A stretch of 64,000 bases of DNA from NCBI RefSeq assembly GCF_030272615.1, contig NC_081413.1, positions 719,717,867 to 719,781,866 on the forward strand, read 5' to 3'. Position 1 is the first letter of the stretch, and every line of letters begins with the position of its first letter. The translations under genes and the position numbers were made by a program. This stretch comes from Cryptomeria japonica (taxonomy: Eukaryota; Streptophyta; Pinopsida; Cupressales; Cupressaceae). The notes below the pieces were generated by a model. The model was not told the DNA's origin, ran no database searches, and saw only the letters and a program-made list of their open reading frames with translations. This document shows, piece by piece, positions 22,945-35,800 of this stretch.

Positions 22945-24742
22945 TCTTATTTTCCATGTCGTTATCCTACCAACGTCTTTGAGCATGCTTTTAAATTTCA
23001 TGGTCCATTTATTTCAAGGCTACTATCCAAAAAAAAAAAAAGACGCTTGATTCCTTCTTCCATCCCCTATCATGTGTCCATCTTCTATTGAAAAAGTCAA
23101 AATACAAAAAAAAAAAAAGTGAAAAAAAGAAAAAAAGAAAAAAGAAAAAAGTAAAGCAAAAATAATTCGTCCACTGGTGAAAACCTGGCAAACAGGCACC
23201 TTGGGCAAGTACCATGATTAAAACCTGGCAAACAGGCATCATGCGTAATCTATGAACTTCTTGCACACCACACTTGGGGGCAAGTTTCCTCCTTCATATC
23301 CTATTGCCCTTCATTATCCTATCGAACCCCTGTCATTACTCTTCATATCCTATTGTCCCTCATGTCTAGTTTCCTCTTTCCACCTTTGATCTTGACAAGG
23401 CTGAGGATTGTCATGAACATCATGCATCTTGTTTGCATCTTTTAGTCCATCATAGCTTTCGGTCTTTATCCATTTGCTTATTATAACCTTTCATCCATAT
23501 TCCCTAGCTTATTGCAACTTTCTACCACTATCCCTTAGCCTACCCCGACTTTCAGTCCATGTTCCTTATCCATTCTTGGTCTTGCTTATCCTATCCATAT
23601 CTTATCACTATCCATACACTCTTTCTGTCCCTTGATCTTGATCTGACATAAGGACGTGAAATGCAAAACATAGTTTCAAAAACCTCATGCCATGCCATTG
23701 CTTTCCATTGTCATATCCAGTCACTTGTCCCATTGTCTCCATAATACAAGGCCTTTGTCTTCCCTCTATCCACCAACATTTCAGAAAGCCTATTTATTCT
23801 CCTGTCATATTCCTTGCCTATCTTATTTTCCATGTCCTTATCCTAGCAACGTCTTTGAGCATGCTTTTAAAGGTCATGGTCTATTTATTTCAAGGCTACT
23901 ATCCAAAAAAAAAAAAAGACGCTTGAGTCCTTCTTCCATCCCCTTTCAAGTGTCCATCTTCTATTGAAAAAGTCAAAATACAAAAAAAAAAAAAGTGAAA
24001 AAAAGAAAAAAAGAAAAAAGTAAAGCAAAAATAATTCGTCCACTGGTGAAAACCTGGCAAACAAGCGCCTTGGGCAAGTACCGTGATGAAAACTTGGCAA
24101 ACAGGCGCCTTGGGCAAGTACTGTGATGAAAACCTGGCAAACAGGCATCATGCGTAATCTATGAACTTCTTGCACACCACACTTGGGGGCATGTTTCCTC
24201 CTTCATATCCTATTGCCCTTCATTATCCTATCGAACCCCTATCATTACTCTTCATATCCTATTGTCCCTCATGTCTAGTTTCCTCTTTCCACCTTTGATC
24301 TTGACAACGCTGAGGATTGTCATGAGCATCATGCATCTTGTTTGCAGCTTTTAGTCCATCATAGCTTTTGGTCTTTATCCATTTGCTTATTATAACCTTT
24401 CATCCATATTTCCTAGCTTATTGCAACTTTCTACCACTATCCCTTAGCCTACCCCGACTTTCAGTCCATGTCCCTTATCCATTCTTGGTCTTGCTTATCC
24501 TATCCATATCTTATCACTATCCATACACTCTTTCTGTCCCTTGATCTTGATCTGACATAAGGACGTCAAATGTAAAACATAGTTTCAAAAACCTCTTGAC
24601 ATGTCCCTCATGCCATGCCATTGCTTTCCATTGTCATATCCAATCGCTTGTCCCATTGTCTCCATAATACAAGGCCTTTGTCTTCCCTCTATCCACCAAC
24701 ATTTCAGAAAGCCTATTTATTCACCTGTCATATTCCTTGCCT
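22945..24742 (+). repeat. 876-bp tandem duplication in element A
   Basis: Copy 1 (22945-23820) and copy 2 (23821-24742) begin 'tcttattttccatgtc' and run in parallel with few differences through two A-homopolymer blocks, a 'cctggcaaacaggc' array and a 'cacacttgggggca' segment. Copy 2 is about 46 bp longer because the 'gcgccttgggcaagtac' unit of about 43 bp appears three times instead of two. No coding sequence is supported; frames through the A-tracts are shadows. Confidence 0.9.
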
Positions 24743-26206
24743 TGCTAGACATTGGGGGCAAAATCATAAAAATCAAAAAAGGTCTTGTAATAATCCCAAA
24801 AAAAAAAATCACATAACGTCCTGAAAAAATCCCTAAAAATCACATAATGTCCTAAAAAAATCCCTAAAAAGTCAAATAAAGTCCTGAAAAACGAACAAAA
24901 AAATTTCAAAACATCAAAATCCAAAAACAATTCCTTTGGCATTTTGCATTTTGTCAATAAATGGTACCCTCTGTGCATAGACAGATCGCTGAGCATACAT
25001 CCAACGACAAATCGATCAAACATTTGTGTAGACAACAAACAGATAACATGTCACAACACTGCGCTTTACTGAAATCATGCATTCACAGATGAACTTTTCA
25101 ATCAAACCAGCCATTCAACCTGATCACAGTTGTCATATCAATCAAACTAGCATCAACATTACCATTGGTCCTTGTCAACATTATCATGGGTCTTGTATAG
25201 GGTGTGGTATACTTGAAACCAGATTGTGTCCTGTCTTAGATGGGGTACCGCATTCCCTAAAACCAGATAGCATGATCATTCTTGTTTTTCACTTTTGACA
25301 ATGATAATCAGATTGTTTGTTTGACTTGGTCAAATTTGTGAGTCTTATCTTTTTACTGATTTATCTTTGGCTTCGATCATGTTCCTATGTTGCTTGATGA
25401 TGTCAATGAGTGATTTAGAATGACCGGGATGGTTCATGGTCCCTTTCCTTTTTTTTGTTGTGTTTTCTGTTTGTGGAATGTTTGTCACAAACTGGGGCAA
25501 CTATATCATTCGGTGTCTGTGATAAGTGTGTTCACTATGTGAACGCTGTACATACCTCAACCCTTGATGTATGCACCCTAGGATGATTCACTCATTCCTT
25601 GTGTGCGATATGTCTGTCTTTTGCAAAAGGGGTTGCGTTTCAGCTCTGGCTTTCAATGCGATGATGCTCTACATCCGCTTTGCTACATTAAATAAAGGTT
25701 CTCACCTACTTCTGTGCATTGGTGAAAGCAAGTTTTTCTTCATCTCTAACTATCCTCTGTCTAATTTCTTCTTACTAACATTTCTTCCATCAGTTTGGGC
25801 AGTCAGTTCGATCTAGTTCTCCGATCTCCAAAAAGAACATAAGCTGCATCCTGCATTCATTGATTAGTCCATTTGCATATATCAAGCCCATATCAAGCAT
25901 TTTATCCATTTCATATTATAAATGCATCAAAAACACATAAAAATATATTCATACATGTTCCACAATGGTACATAAACAGTGCATAAGCCATGGAAAGTAA
26001 ACATAAGCCATAACACATTGCATCCCATCATAAACATAAGCCATAACACATTGCATCCCATCATATAGCTGCATATCATATCATATATCAAAACAATATC
26101 GGAGTACAAAATTGGACTGTCTATCCTAAGTATGGCCCATAGGCTGAATACATAATGGCACACTACATATGTCTCTGTCATAAGGAGCGCGTGCCTTTGT
26201 CACTGG
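24743..26206 (+). other. Element A noncoding region with small repeats
   Basis: This stretch shows no coding sequence. It contains about three units of a 31-bp repeat with 'tcacataatgtcctgaaaaa' (24800-24900) and two exact units of a 34-bp repeat with 'cataagccataacacattgc' (about 25999-26062). The rest is unremarkable AT-rich DNA. Confidence 0.6.
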
Positions 26207-28096
26207 GTGCTTCCTCTATCCTCCTCATCCCTGCCATGTCTCAAGGATGGTGTCCCTCCTACCCCGGGTCCTAGCTATGGTGATCTCCTAAGTCCACTAA
26301 CCCCCATGCTTCTCACTGACCTTCGAGAGCGTGGCCTACTCTCTATCCTCGACCATGACCGATATGTCATTGCCCTCTGCTCTGGTGGAACTACACTCTC
26401 ATATAGTGTCCTCCAATGGCGTATCTCATCTCTGGTCTCTACCAACATCTGTGCCATCTCACGTGCACTGGCATCCCTAATCGACCCAATATGCTCGGTC
26501 ACTCTCTGCTCTGCTTGTTGTGCCTGGGCTATTGTTGTATCTCGAGCTACTGTTAATTGGCTATTTCTACTATGAACTGATCCTGCTCTGTCCTCAAGAT
26601 AGCATTCTGTCTCTCTAATGTCACAATGTGATCATGCTGACTCGCTATGGTGGTCCTACATATCTCCATCTCCTCTATGCTAGTTGTCTTCGACTCTATG
26701 GGTATATCCTACAATGACTCCCGATCGGCTGGATTTGGCTCATCCTCCTCGTCCTCATCTCCATCCTCATCATCCCCTCCGTCCTTGTCATCCTCCTCAT
26801 CATCATCCCCCTCGTCCTCTTCATCCCTCTCATCCTCATCATCTCCCTCATCCTCATCTCTATTCTTATCATCTCCCTCCTCCTCTCCAGTGAGTGGGAA
26901 GTCCTCCTGTCTCCTAGGTACCAGAATATCAGAATCTGTCAATCGCACAGGCCGTCCTCGTGCAAACCATCACTCATACTCCTCTATCATCCCGGCATCC
27001 ACCACATCTGATCTCCAATCCCACTGTCTCTATTTTAGCTATTTGAAGTCGGCATATGCTATGTGTGGTTGAATCATCCTCCCCCACTGACTCGTCTCTC
27101 TATGAGATCGGGAAAAGTGTGCAGTCCCTATCAGTACATCTTGTCTCTCTCCAAATTGTCATCTGACTCTCTCTGGCAGGTACATCTCTGGCAGTTCATT
27201 GGTCACCCAATCAAGTATCTCTCTTGTTTGCAATACGGTAGCTCCTCGCTATCATCTGACCATCCAGGGCAATCAAGATATGGCCTCCATGTGAAATCTC
27301 TCAATCTGTCTAGCTCATGTCGCCAATATAGTATGTATCCAAATGGACCCTATCTCAATGTACCCCCATAGCAGTACACATATGGTCAATGTGGTACTAC
27401 CTGTCTCTCTGCAATCGATTGACATATGGCTATGTGCTCAAATGCCCATACCTGTAACAGTGTGACCCCACAGCTCAAAGTCTGAACCCTCTGATATGTT
27501 ATCTGATGTAGCTGAAAATATAGCATAGCAAGCACACATGGTCCCCATGCATACACAGTCCCCTCTGTCGCCATCTGCTCTAGCACTCTTCCCCATCCAA
27601 TAGGGAATCCATGTCCTCATCTGTCCTCTGCTAATAGGCATGCTATAACCACTGCTATCACCACATATTGTTGATCATACTCTACCGTCATGGTCTCCCA
27701 GTGGATCTCCCTCTCTACGATATCAAGGTCATCTGCGTCGCACTCAAATAATCTACACAACGAGTCTCTCCCTATCGCTGGGTCATATACTATCATCTCC
27801 CCATGAATCAGAATGCGGAGGATACGCCACATGTCCTCTAGTGTCACAGTCGCCTCTCCAGTCGGCAGATGGAAAGAGGAAGTCTCTAAATGCCATCGTT
27901 TTGCTTATGCGGTAAGTAGTCCTGTGTTTGCCCTAATCTCGGGCATGAATGTAATATAGTATAATCCAAGTCCTACTAATGTATCTCTGTCCGTACTCCT
28001 GAGTCTATGTCGCAACATAAAGCAGTCGGGTCTATTCTCCCATGTAATCAATGGATACTGTCGACTCTGCATCACAATTGGGGCACACTTTGTCAT
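26207..28096 (-). pseudogene. Antisense plant mobile domain (PMD) gene in element A
   Basis: This runs opposite to the element. From ATG at 28096 the minus-strand frame matches the plant mobile domain (aminotransferase-like PMD family, as in MAIN/MAIL proteins and some transposons). A block like LLTAxxxRWHLETSSFHLPTGEATVTLEDMWRIL (split here by a TAA near 27915) leads to IPxHGE-type residues, then GTVYAWGPCVLAMLY and LLQVWAFEHIAI (27386-27600, after a TGA at 27617). W-R-PYL-type residues follow downstream with further stops. An extremely Asp/Glu-rich tail (26709-26948) and a basic Arg/Ser segment lie at the end in shifted frames. Extra antisense frames with PMD between pol and the 3' LTR are known from plant Tat-lineage Ty3/gypsy elements; this copy is decayed. 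Confidence 0.8.
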
Positions 28097-28865
28097 TTTT
28101 AAGGTTTTCTCCTAAGGACTGCATTTCCTTGTTTCATGCACCAATCAGGGTTTTTCTTATCTATTTTGACCTATCCTAGCCTTATCCCTCTTTTCGGGAT
28201 CATCCGCGCGCTGTTTTCGGTCAAATGAGTTTTTTCAGTGCACAACTGCGCTTGTGTACCATGTCTTGTGCCTGTGCAGCATCAAGCTACGCCTATATAC
28301 CCTACACAGGTGCAGAACATCCTCACATAGGCGCAGATGTCCATTTTTCCATTCCTTGTGGGCCCCGCAATGTCCCGCAATCAAGCAAAATTCATGAAAT
28401 TTGACAGATGGGTTTTTGAGCTACATACCACTGCTCCCGCGTCGTTCAGTTGTCTGTAGGCGCGTACACATTCCCCGAGGTGATATGCCATTGGAATGTT
28501 CGCCACCTCTATGCAAGGGTCCTTTTCTAGAGCAATAATTTCTCCACTTTGGGTAGTGCAAATGAGCTCTTTTCCTTCTCCTTGTCTCATTTATAGATCT
28601 TTGTTAGTGCCTAGATGGATGTGCATGCTCTCCATCTTAGGCTAGTCGCGGTCTTTTATGCCTTCTATTGCTTGTAATTTGTGCATCCGACCTTCAATTC
28701 TTGATCTGTTCGAACGTATCATTTTCTATTATTCTTATCGACTAATTGGCCTCTTTTCTAGATTTTTCCGGCCAATTCCTCGAGGGGGCATACATATGTC
28801 ATTGTTATTGTCTGGGGCATCTTCATTATTGTTCTTTGAAACAACGCTTAGAATTGCATTATCTC
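28097..28865 (+). other. Element A region between antisense PMD gene and PPT
   Basis: No gene is supported here. The part at 28245-28345 repeats the 'gcgcctgtgt' word of the leader in direct and inverted form (for example 'acacaggtgcaga' and 'cataggcgcaga'). A 69-codon antisense frame (28381-28590) lies upstream of the PMD start and might be a first exon or chance. If the antisense gene is transcribed, its promoter would have to lie here. Confidence 0.5.
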
Positions 28866-28879
28866 AAAGAGGGGCAAAA
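28866..28879 (+). other. Element A polypurine tract
   Basis: AAAGAGGGGCAAAA directly precedes the right LTR start TGTAGACATC at 28880, which is the expected plus-strand primer position for a plus-strand element. Confidence 0.85.
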
Positions 28880-30406
28880 TGTAGACATCTAAAAATGGCC
28901 AACGCTTGCGGAGTCATACTTTAACATTTGTGCATTGCCTTATTTTAGGGTTTTTGTATTGCATTAATATTTCTTCTATGTTGTGCACTTGGTCTTTATC
29001 ATTTGCAAGTATCGAGTCCTTCTTCTGCATTCTTCATTTTTCTCGCTTTCGAATTTGGTCTTGTCGATAACAATCTTCAGTCAAGATTTTGGTCGATCTT
29101 ATCCTATCGTATCAATGTGTGTGCTCATTTGTCATATTTTGGACATCGTCAATCCTAATCGATGATAGAATTAGGGTTTTGTCCTCTTGTCAATCTTGTC
29201 ATCTTGCGATCGATTCGTCATCGATCCTCGTTCTTGTCAATCTTGTCATCTTGCAATCGATTCGTCATCGATCCTCGTCCTTGTCAATCTTGTCATTTTG
29301 CGATCGATTCGTCATCGATCCTTGTCGTCTTGTCAATCTTGTCATTTTGCGATCGATTCGTCATCGATCGTTGTCCTTTTCAATCATGTCAATTTCGATC
29401 AATTAGTCATTGTTCCTCATCAATTGGTGCCTATCAATTTGATCTCTTTGTCAATCTTGGTCAATTTGTCAACCAATCTCAATCATTTATCAGCATTGGT
29501 CCTTTGTCAATCAAAATCATGATCAAATCGACCCTACATCAATTATCTTTTGTCAAGACCTAATCATCGTCCTTGCATTTCTAATTCATCTTCTAGGGTT
29601 TTATGATTTGTTCATTTTGTTTGTCATTTTCCCTCTAGGTTAAATAATTTATTTATTTATCGTAAGTCTTCTTGTCACAATTAAATATTTATTTAATTGG
29701 CTAATTAATTCCCCCTCTTTTTGTGAATTAATTAATGAATGAAAAATTATTAATTAATTTACCTAATTTTCTAATTTCATCAATTTCTATTTTCCTAATT
29801 TCCAATTCATCATTTCTAACCTAATTTTCTATTTCTCCTATTTTTCTAATATTTCCCCTAATTTCATGGGAATTGCATGTCAATTTTGTCATAATTTGTC
29901 ATAATTTGTCAATCAATCAATCTTGCATGTCAATTTTGTCATAATTTGTCAATCAATCAATCTTGCATGTCAATCTTGTCATAATTTGTCATCCTTGATT
30001 TGAAATTTCCTTTCAAATCTCTTCATACTAATCTTGTCATCTCTCCAATTTGTCTATAAATTGGATGAGTTTCTTCAATCAATGGATCAAAATTAATCAC
30101 ATTTTCAGAGAATCAATCATGCTTCTAGTATCCTTACGTTGCCATTTCATCTTGTCAATCTTGCTTTCATACTATGCCTTTGCATTTGTAAGTGAGATCC
30201 ACAAACAAAGTAATTTGAAGGAGAAAGAAGGACAATGGAGAATTATGGAGGAGATATTCGTGTTTGTAATGGTTTGCATTTGGTTTGATTATCTTGTCTT
30301 CATATATCTATTGAGTGTAATTAGGATTTCTTATCATTGCAATCTAGTTTTTGTGGTTGAGCTAGTTTAAAGTTGCTTTTGATGAATTTCCAAATTCCTA
30401 TCTACA
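28880..30406 (+). repeat. Element A right LTR
   Basis: This is the partner of 16605-18130, with the same ends and the same two internal arrays. It keeps more intact GATCGATTCGTCATCGATC units than the left copy, where many CG positions have become TG or CA. That pattern fits decay of methylated cytosines. Confidence 0.92.
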
Positions 30407-30411
30407 CCTTC
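30407..30411. repeat. Target site duplication of element A
   Basis: CCTTC immediately follows the right LTR and is identical to 16600-16604 immediately before the left LTR. A 5-bp duplication is normal for LTR retrotransposon integrases. Confidence 0.9.
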
Positions 30412-30513
30412 ATTTTTCTTATCTGTCTTATTGTTGCAGTTTATCAAATATGTTATTCCAGTGAAGACTGATTCATCCCCTCTCTCAGTCTTCCTTCTTG
30501 ATTGTTGCTAACA
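30412..30513 (+). mobile_element. Copia LTR remnant, right part
   Basis: This continues the LTR interrupted at 16604 and ends GCTAACA at 30513. It contains a perfect 9-bp inverted repeat (GAAGACTGA at 30463-30471 with TCAGTCTTC at 30485-30493) around a C-rich loop, matching the terminal hairpin of the other copia LTRs. No PBS follows, so this was a 3' LTR or a solo LTR. Confidence 0.8.
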
Positions 30514-32497
30514 ATAGTATGTACCTTAAGGCAACAAGTGGGCCACACAATTATTGTGTGAATGCATGGTTTGAATATTAGATTGGTTAAGAATGACTAT
30601 GTACATGGATCACGTTCTTTGTGCAATTGATTCTTCAAGAGATTTTTGGTTCAAAATCTACTAAAGAGAAGGGTGTACTAATAACAATTATAATATAGTG
30701 AGAGTATGGGCAATTAGTTTGATATTATTTTTTGGATCCTCTATGCATCCCCAATCACACATTTGGCAAGAGTGCAATGAAAATTTAGCATTCCTTTTAT
30801 TAGATATGTCTATGAACTCCACGAAAGAAAAATAATAATACAATAAACTATATTCGCTTAAGATTTGCATGATTCTATGCATAAATAAGTACTAATTACA
30901 ACTAAAATTACCTTACACAAAGTACAACATTGTTGACAAAATGATTAATAATTAATATGAAACATATATCACTAGAATTTGGTTTAATAATTGCTAAGCA
31001 AGTTATAAGTCTTAAAATTAGAGGATGTAGATATGCAAGATATTACTTTGACCTAAAAATGTGTTATCTATGTTTTTGAAAGGTATATAGATTGATTTTC
31101 TACCACTTTAAGCAATGTTCTTTAATATAATTTGAGAAGATATACTATTCTAAATATAATATGATCTTACATTTATCTAAGGATGTCTCCTATGCATATG
31201 AGCTTATATTGCATTCAAATAGATTAGTCTAGAAATTCACAATAATATTAGGGAAGTAATGGAGGCAAGGAGAGATAGTTTCATTTATCTTATGGGTAAT
31301 GGCGATTTGTATCTTATTTTGATGTTAATATGAAGCTTTAATATTGTCTATATCGTGTTTTTAGTTTATATTATTGTAAATTTAAAGTTTACTTTGTAGG
31401 TTTATATATTGCACCTCCATAGCAAGATTTAGTATTAAATTTCTAAGATCCTCGAATCATTTCAAATGATATTTTCATTAATGATCATTACGATCATAAT
31501 GCACAAAAGGAGTAGAAAAGGTCAATAATTGGTTTCTTTTTTAGAACCCAATCAAAATTTCTTTTATTAAATTCTTTAGGTTTTGCACAATGTGCTCAAC
31601 AATAATATTTGTCAAATAATATATTGTGTTGTAATCAAAATAATAATGTGTTCCTATACATATCAACTAGCTAGCTATATTATTTGTGTGCATATTTATG
31701 TACAAAAAGGTTTTATGATAAGAAGCTTCTAAAAATTTGAAGTTTATAAATGAAAAAACAAAAATTGCGAGAATTCAATTATTATATTATTATATTTGTG
31801 TGACCATTTTTGCACAAGATGATTTGTCGACAATAAAATTTTAAAGTTTTGAAAGAGAACATACAAGAAATGAGAATTCATGAAAAAATATTTATGCAAA
31901 AATTAGCTTCCTTGGCAAAAATAGGTTCTTCGAAGACCGCACATTTTTTTAGTGACAACATTATTTTGTTGAATGCCTCCTCTCCCAAAAGTAATGGAAC
32001 TAAATGTGAATTTATGTAGTGTAGTTGTTTGTGGGGCAATCACTTAAACGGCGCCTAAGATAATTCATTCCTAAATGCTAGAGTAAGATGCATGCCTGGT
32101 AAAAATGTAAAATATGCAAAAATGGCAACCCGAGAGTTATATGGAGATGTTTGAAGAAAGAGACAACCATCGAAACATAGTGAAAGACACCTGTCATTAT
32201 TAAAACCAGGCATCCATATAAAATTCTAAAAGAAAGGTGCCAATTGCAGGTTTGTACGGTTATTTGTAGGATTGTGTACCCTAAAGGTCATTGGGTGCTC
32301 GTATTTGGAACAAGAGACACTAAGTGCATGTGTGTTGAAGATTATATAATTAATTATGAGTATAAGGATAGGGGAAGAGTATCGAGTATCTAGTATGTAG
32401 TATGTTCTAATAATTCATTCCTTCTATATCTAATTTTTTAATTATTAATTTTAAAAAATTAAAAAAAAATAAAATTAAAAGTTCATTAATAAATTAC
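30514..32497. other. AT-rich region without recognised features
   Basis: About 2 kb of AT-rich sequence follows with frequent stops in all frames and short homopolymers (for example 32440-32480). I see no coding sequence, RNA gene or terminal repeat pair. Confidence 0.5.
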
Positions 32498-32860
32498 ACA
32501 TGTACCAATAGCCGTTCATTTTTTAGCTTTTTTGGATCATAATTGATCTATTTGTACACTTTTATTAGTACCCATAGCAAACGATTATTGGGGCATTTGT
32601 GCATAAGTAGTGGCGATTTTAAGTGCATGGTTATTGGGGCATCTTTAAACAGGTTTCAGACAACACTTTGAAATGTGTACTTTTGACCCTTGCACACATA
32701 ACGGATCCTGCAACGTGCATCACTACTATCTAGAAGCTAAAACAATAGCTATAAGCAATTAAGTCGCATGCAAAGACAACAACAAAAAAATCATCAAAAT
32801 CCGATGTACCGTTTAGAATCTATGGGTGCACAAAGTTAGCTATAACGACTATTGGTACAC
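32498..32860. repeat. Possible MITE-like segment with short inverted ends
   Basis: Left 'tgtaccaatagccgtt' (32501-32516) and the reverse complement of 32844-32859 match at 15 of 16 positions. Between them 'ttattggggcat' occurs twice (near 32585 and 32628). The size of about 360 bp fits a small non-autonomous DNA element, but I cannot define a target duplication, and the inverted ends are short. Confidence 0.35.
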
Positions 32861-35800
32861 TTCCCCTAATGATAGATTATATGAATAATTAATTAAATTA
32901 TTATTTATTTAATTAATTGATAAAAAAATGACGAATTAATGATTAACGATTTAAATTTGGGTTACCTACAATTACTATAATTTCACATCTCATTGAATAT
33001 TTATATCACTTCCACTTCCAACTCTTTTTTTAGTCTAAAGATTCTAGACTATAAGGTGGGGACCACACAAAAAGTGCCAAACTCCTAGTTGGGTCTTATT
33101 GAATGTGCTAATTAATGTAAATAAAGGGATGGATCAAGATTTGAAGTACCTATATTTTGAAATGACAAAGGAGAAGAAAGAAAAGGAGTTGGTGGAGGCC
33201 TTATTTTAGGTAAATGTAAATTTTAAGGAGATGATGGCCATTCTATAAAATATGGTTTGGAGACTTGAGTAGCAGGGACAAGTGGTGAAAGGAAATTAAG
33301 AAGAAACAAGCATGGAAAACTATTTTAATTATAGCATCACTATGAAGGAGCAAGTTAGTACAAGAAAGAGAATAAATATTTGAAAGATGGTCTAAGAAAA
33401 AAGACCAAAGGCTAGAAGAATAATAATACAAATAGTGAGGAGAAGTCCCTAGTAATAAAAATGAAATCTCTACAGGAAGATTTAGATTTTGAAGAAATTG
33501 TTAATGATTTCATTATCTAGTAGACATGGGCCTACTTGTATATATTTTCTTATATTTTGATTGTCCTTTAGCTATAATTTTACAAACTTTACTTCATCTT
33601 TATTAGACTTTTGTTTGTTTAAATGAACACACTATATTTTGTTCATTTTCTTGCTTATTTTTTATCTACTAACTTTATTGAAGGTCATGAGACTTTGGAA
33701 ACCCTTTCTTTTTTCCTTATAAAAAATATTTTTTGAAGGGAATTTTAATTGGAAACTTAGCTCACTTTTTTGTCTTGACTAAATAATTTTTTGGTGAAAA
33801 TTAAGCTCGATTGGAGGATGATATGCCACCTCTTCTCTATGCCTAGTGTGGAGGAGAAGTTTTGACACTCAAATGACTCAATTTATTAGGACTAATAAAT
33901 GGGAAGGTTTCTAATTCAAGGGTGGTGATTCTCAATCACAACAACTTTTGAAAGTAATATTCTAGGTGCTCAAAAGTAGTTATTCTAATAGGTTTAAGGC
34001 ATAGAATCTCATTAAATAGTTCAATCAAAGGAATAAAAATGTCACAAGGTGAAAGGGGTCAAGACTCAAGACCAAGGAACAAAATAAAACAAACAATAAT
34101 GAAAAAAATCAATCACATAAAGGAGGCCAAGGGGATATGAAATATTAGGACGTGACTAAGGATGATGAAAAAGGAAGTTCTAAAATGGGGTCAAAACACA
34201 CATGTGACAAGATACCTTGAATGAGTCTAAAATGTGACAAGAAAAATTATAAAGTATGTAATTGTCAATCTTACATTAATGAGTTGGACAATTTATCTAT
34301 CAAATTGATTGGTTATTCTTACACCAAATAACTCTACCTAGCATCCATGTCATTCCTTTAGTCAATTAGCCAAATGTTAGGTTACGGTATTAGAACTTGA
34401 ACCACATATAATAATGGTATATGAAGGGTGATTTAGGATGGAACTCAATGTTCCATTCTTATATGTAATTTTTTTTCAAACATATCACCTATCTTTCATA
34501 TTATAGCTTTTGAAGACAAGAGCATGCAAGTGATGTAACCACTCCCTAGTCCCCAAATAGCTTCAATAATCCAACATCTAATTTTGCATTTTTAGTGTCA
34601 TAAATTGTCATCGAGCCAATTTACACTTCATGTTTGTGCCCCTACTTTAGCATGTCCTATCATCATCACTTTTCTAGGTCCATTTTCTGCCTATTCTCTA
34701 GCTTTGAGATCATGAACACCCATTGGTGGGTCCCATGGTGAGGTATTCTTCCCCTTTAAACCTTATCTTGGTCCCTTATGAAGAAGGATTGTGCCACCTA
34801 ACGCCATGGTCCCTCTCAATGGGGCCCAAATTTGAATTGGGCCAGGTGTTGTATTTCCCTAGCGGGAATTGATCCTCATGGCTTCACATGACCATTGGAG
34901 GTCGGCCTAACCAACAATTTACCTAGATACCCCTACAAAAAGACATTTGATCAACCTAATTTCATCTAACAATATAAGCATTCATTATCAAGCATTTTCA
35001 AAGATCTTCAAGGCTGCACATTCATCATTCAACCATTGTGGAGCTTTATATCATTCCTATGCAAGCATGCCTATGTGATTAGGGTTTTATCATGCTCAGG
35101 CTATTTCATACAACATATGTGATTACATTCAAAGAACAAAGCATCATCATCAACAATTACAAATTTGAGGTATATCTATCTAGCATTTATTTTAGTATTT
35201 GCATTATTTCATTCAAGGTCAATTCATAAACCAAGGTTTGACTTAGGCAAACCTCTATTCCCAAAAAATTCCCCCTTCTTTCTGTGTGTAGGAAAACAGG
35301 TACAAAGATGTGTTCGGGAGGATCAATAGGATTCACAGAGATAAATAGGTTTCCCTTTTGACGATGGAAAATTTGGAGGACCAAGGCGACCACCACCACA
35401 ATCTCGAAAAATCAGGTCAAACTTCTGGGAGCAGATCTGAATATCTTTAGACCAGATCTAGGTCAATGTCTCCGTATGATTACTATAGCTCATTGTTTAT
35501 GCTCGATCTCTTCAATCTTCACTCAATTACCCTAATTTTAACATTTTCGCAATTCAACTTAGAAAGAAGGAATAAAACCCTAACCCCAAGTAGAACCTAA
35601 TTAGTATTTTAGAGCTTTTTTTCTTAAGGGATTAAGCCTAGATCTATTAGGTCCGTCCCTCTTTCAATGTGATTATTTTTTAAGAAAAATTGGAGGTTTT
35701 TGTTACCTTAATTGGTGAAACCCTGATTTTCACCCATTACAGTATTTATAATTGGCCCATTTTTAGAAATCATATATTGAAACACCTCTAATGCATTAGA

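Larger units (their letters stand above)
16605..30406 (+). mobile_element. Element A: complete 13.8-kb LTR element without pol
   Basis: The element has two LTRs of 1,526 and 1,527 bp (16605-18130 and 28880-30406), both starting TGTAGACATC and ending CTATCTACA. It is flanked by a perfect 5-bp target duplication, CCTTC (16600-16604 and 30407-30411). A PBS follows the left LTR and a polypurine tract precedes the right one. By eye the LTRs differ at roughly 40 positions (about 2-3%), so the insertion is old but structurally intact. No protease, RT, RNase H or integrase motif is visible in the 10.7-kb interior, so it fits the large retrotransposon derivative (LARD) type. Terminal signals and an antisense PMD gene suggest descent from the Tat lineage of Ty3/gypsy; the lineage is inference. 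Confidence 0.9.

Noticed and set aside
23009-24175. Phe-rich and Lys-rich frames on the minus strand, present twice
   Set aside because: They are driven by A/T homopolymers and duplicated together with the 876-bp tandem unit.
26709-26948. 79-codon frame of almost only Asp and Glu (minus), and its Ser/Pro-rich shadow on plus
   Set aside because: It was not kept as a separate gene. It is a trinucleotide-rich stretch that probably belongs to the tail of the antisense PMD gene, in a shifted frame.
33120-34300. Possible decayed retroelement Gag
   Set aside because: Charged fragments look suggestive, but no knuckle, protease box or flanking repeat can be seen, so it is mentioned only as debris.
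34530-35450. Possible LTR
   Set aside because: Composition and some words fit, but there is no partner repeat, PBS or clear TG...CA boundary.
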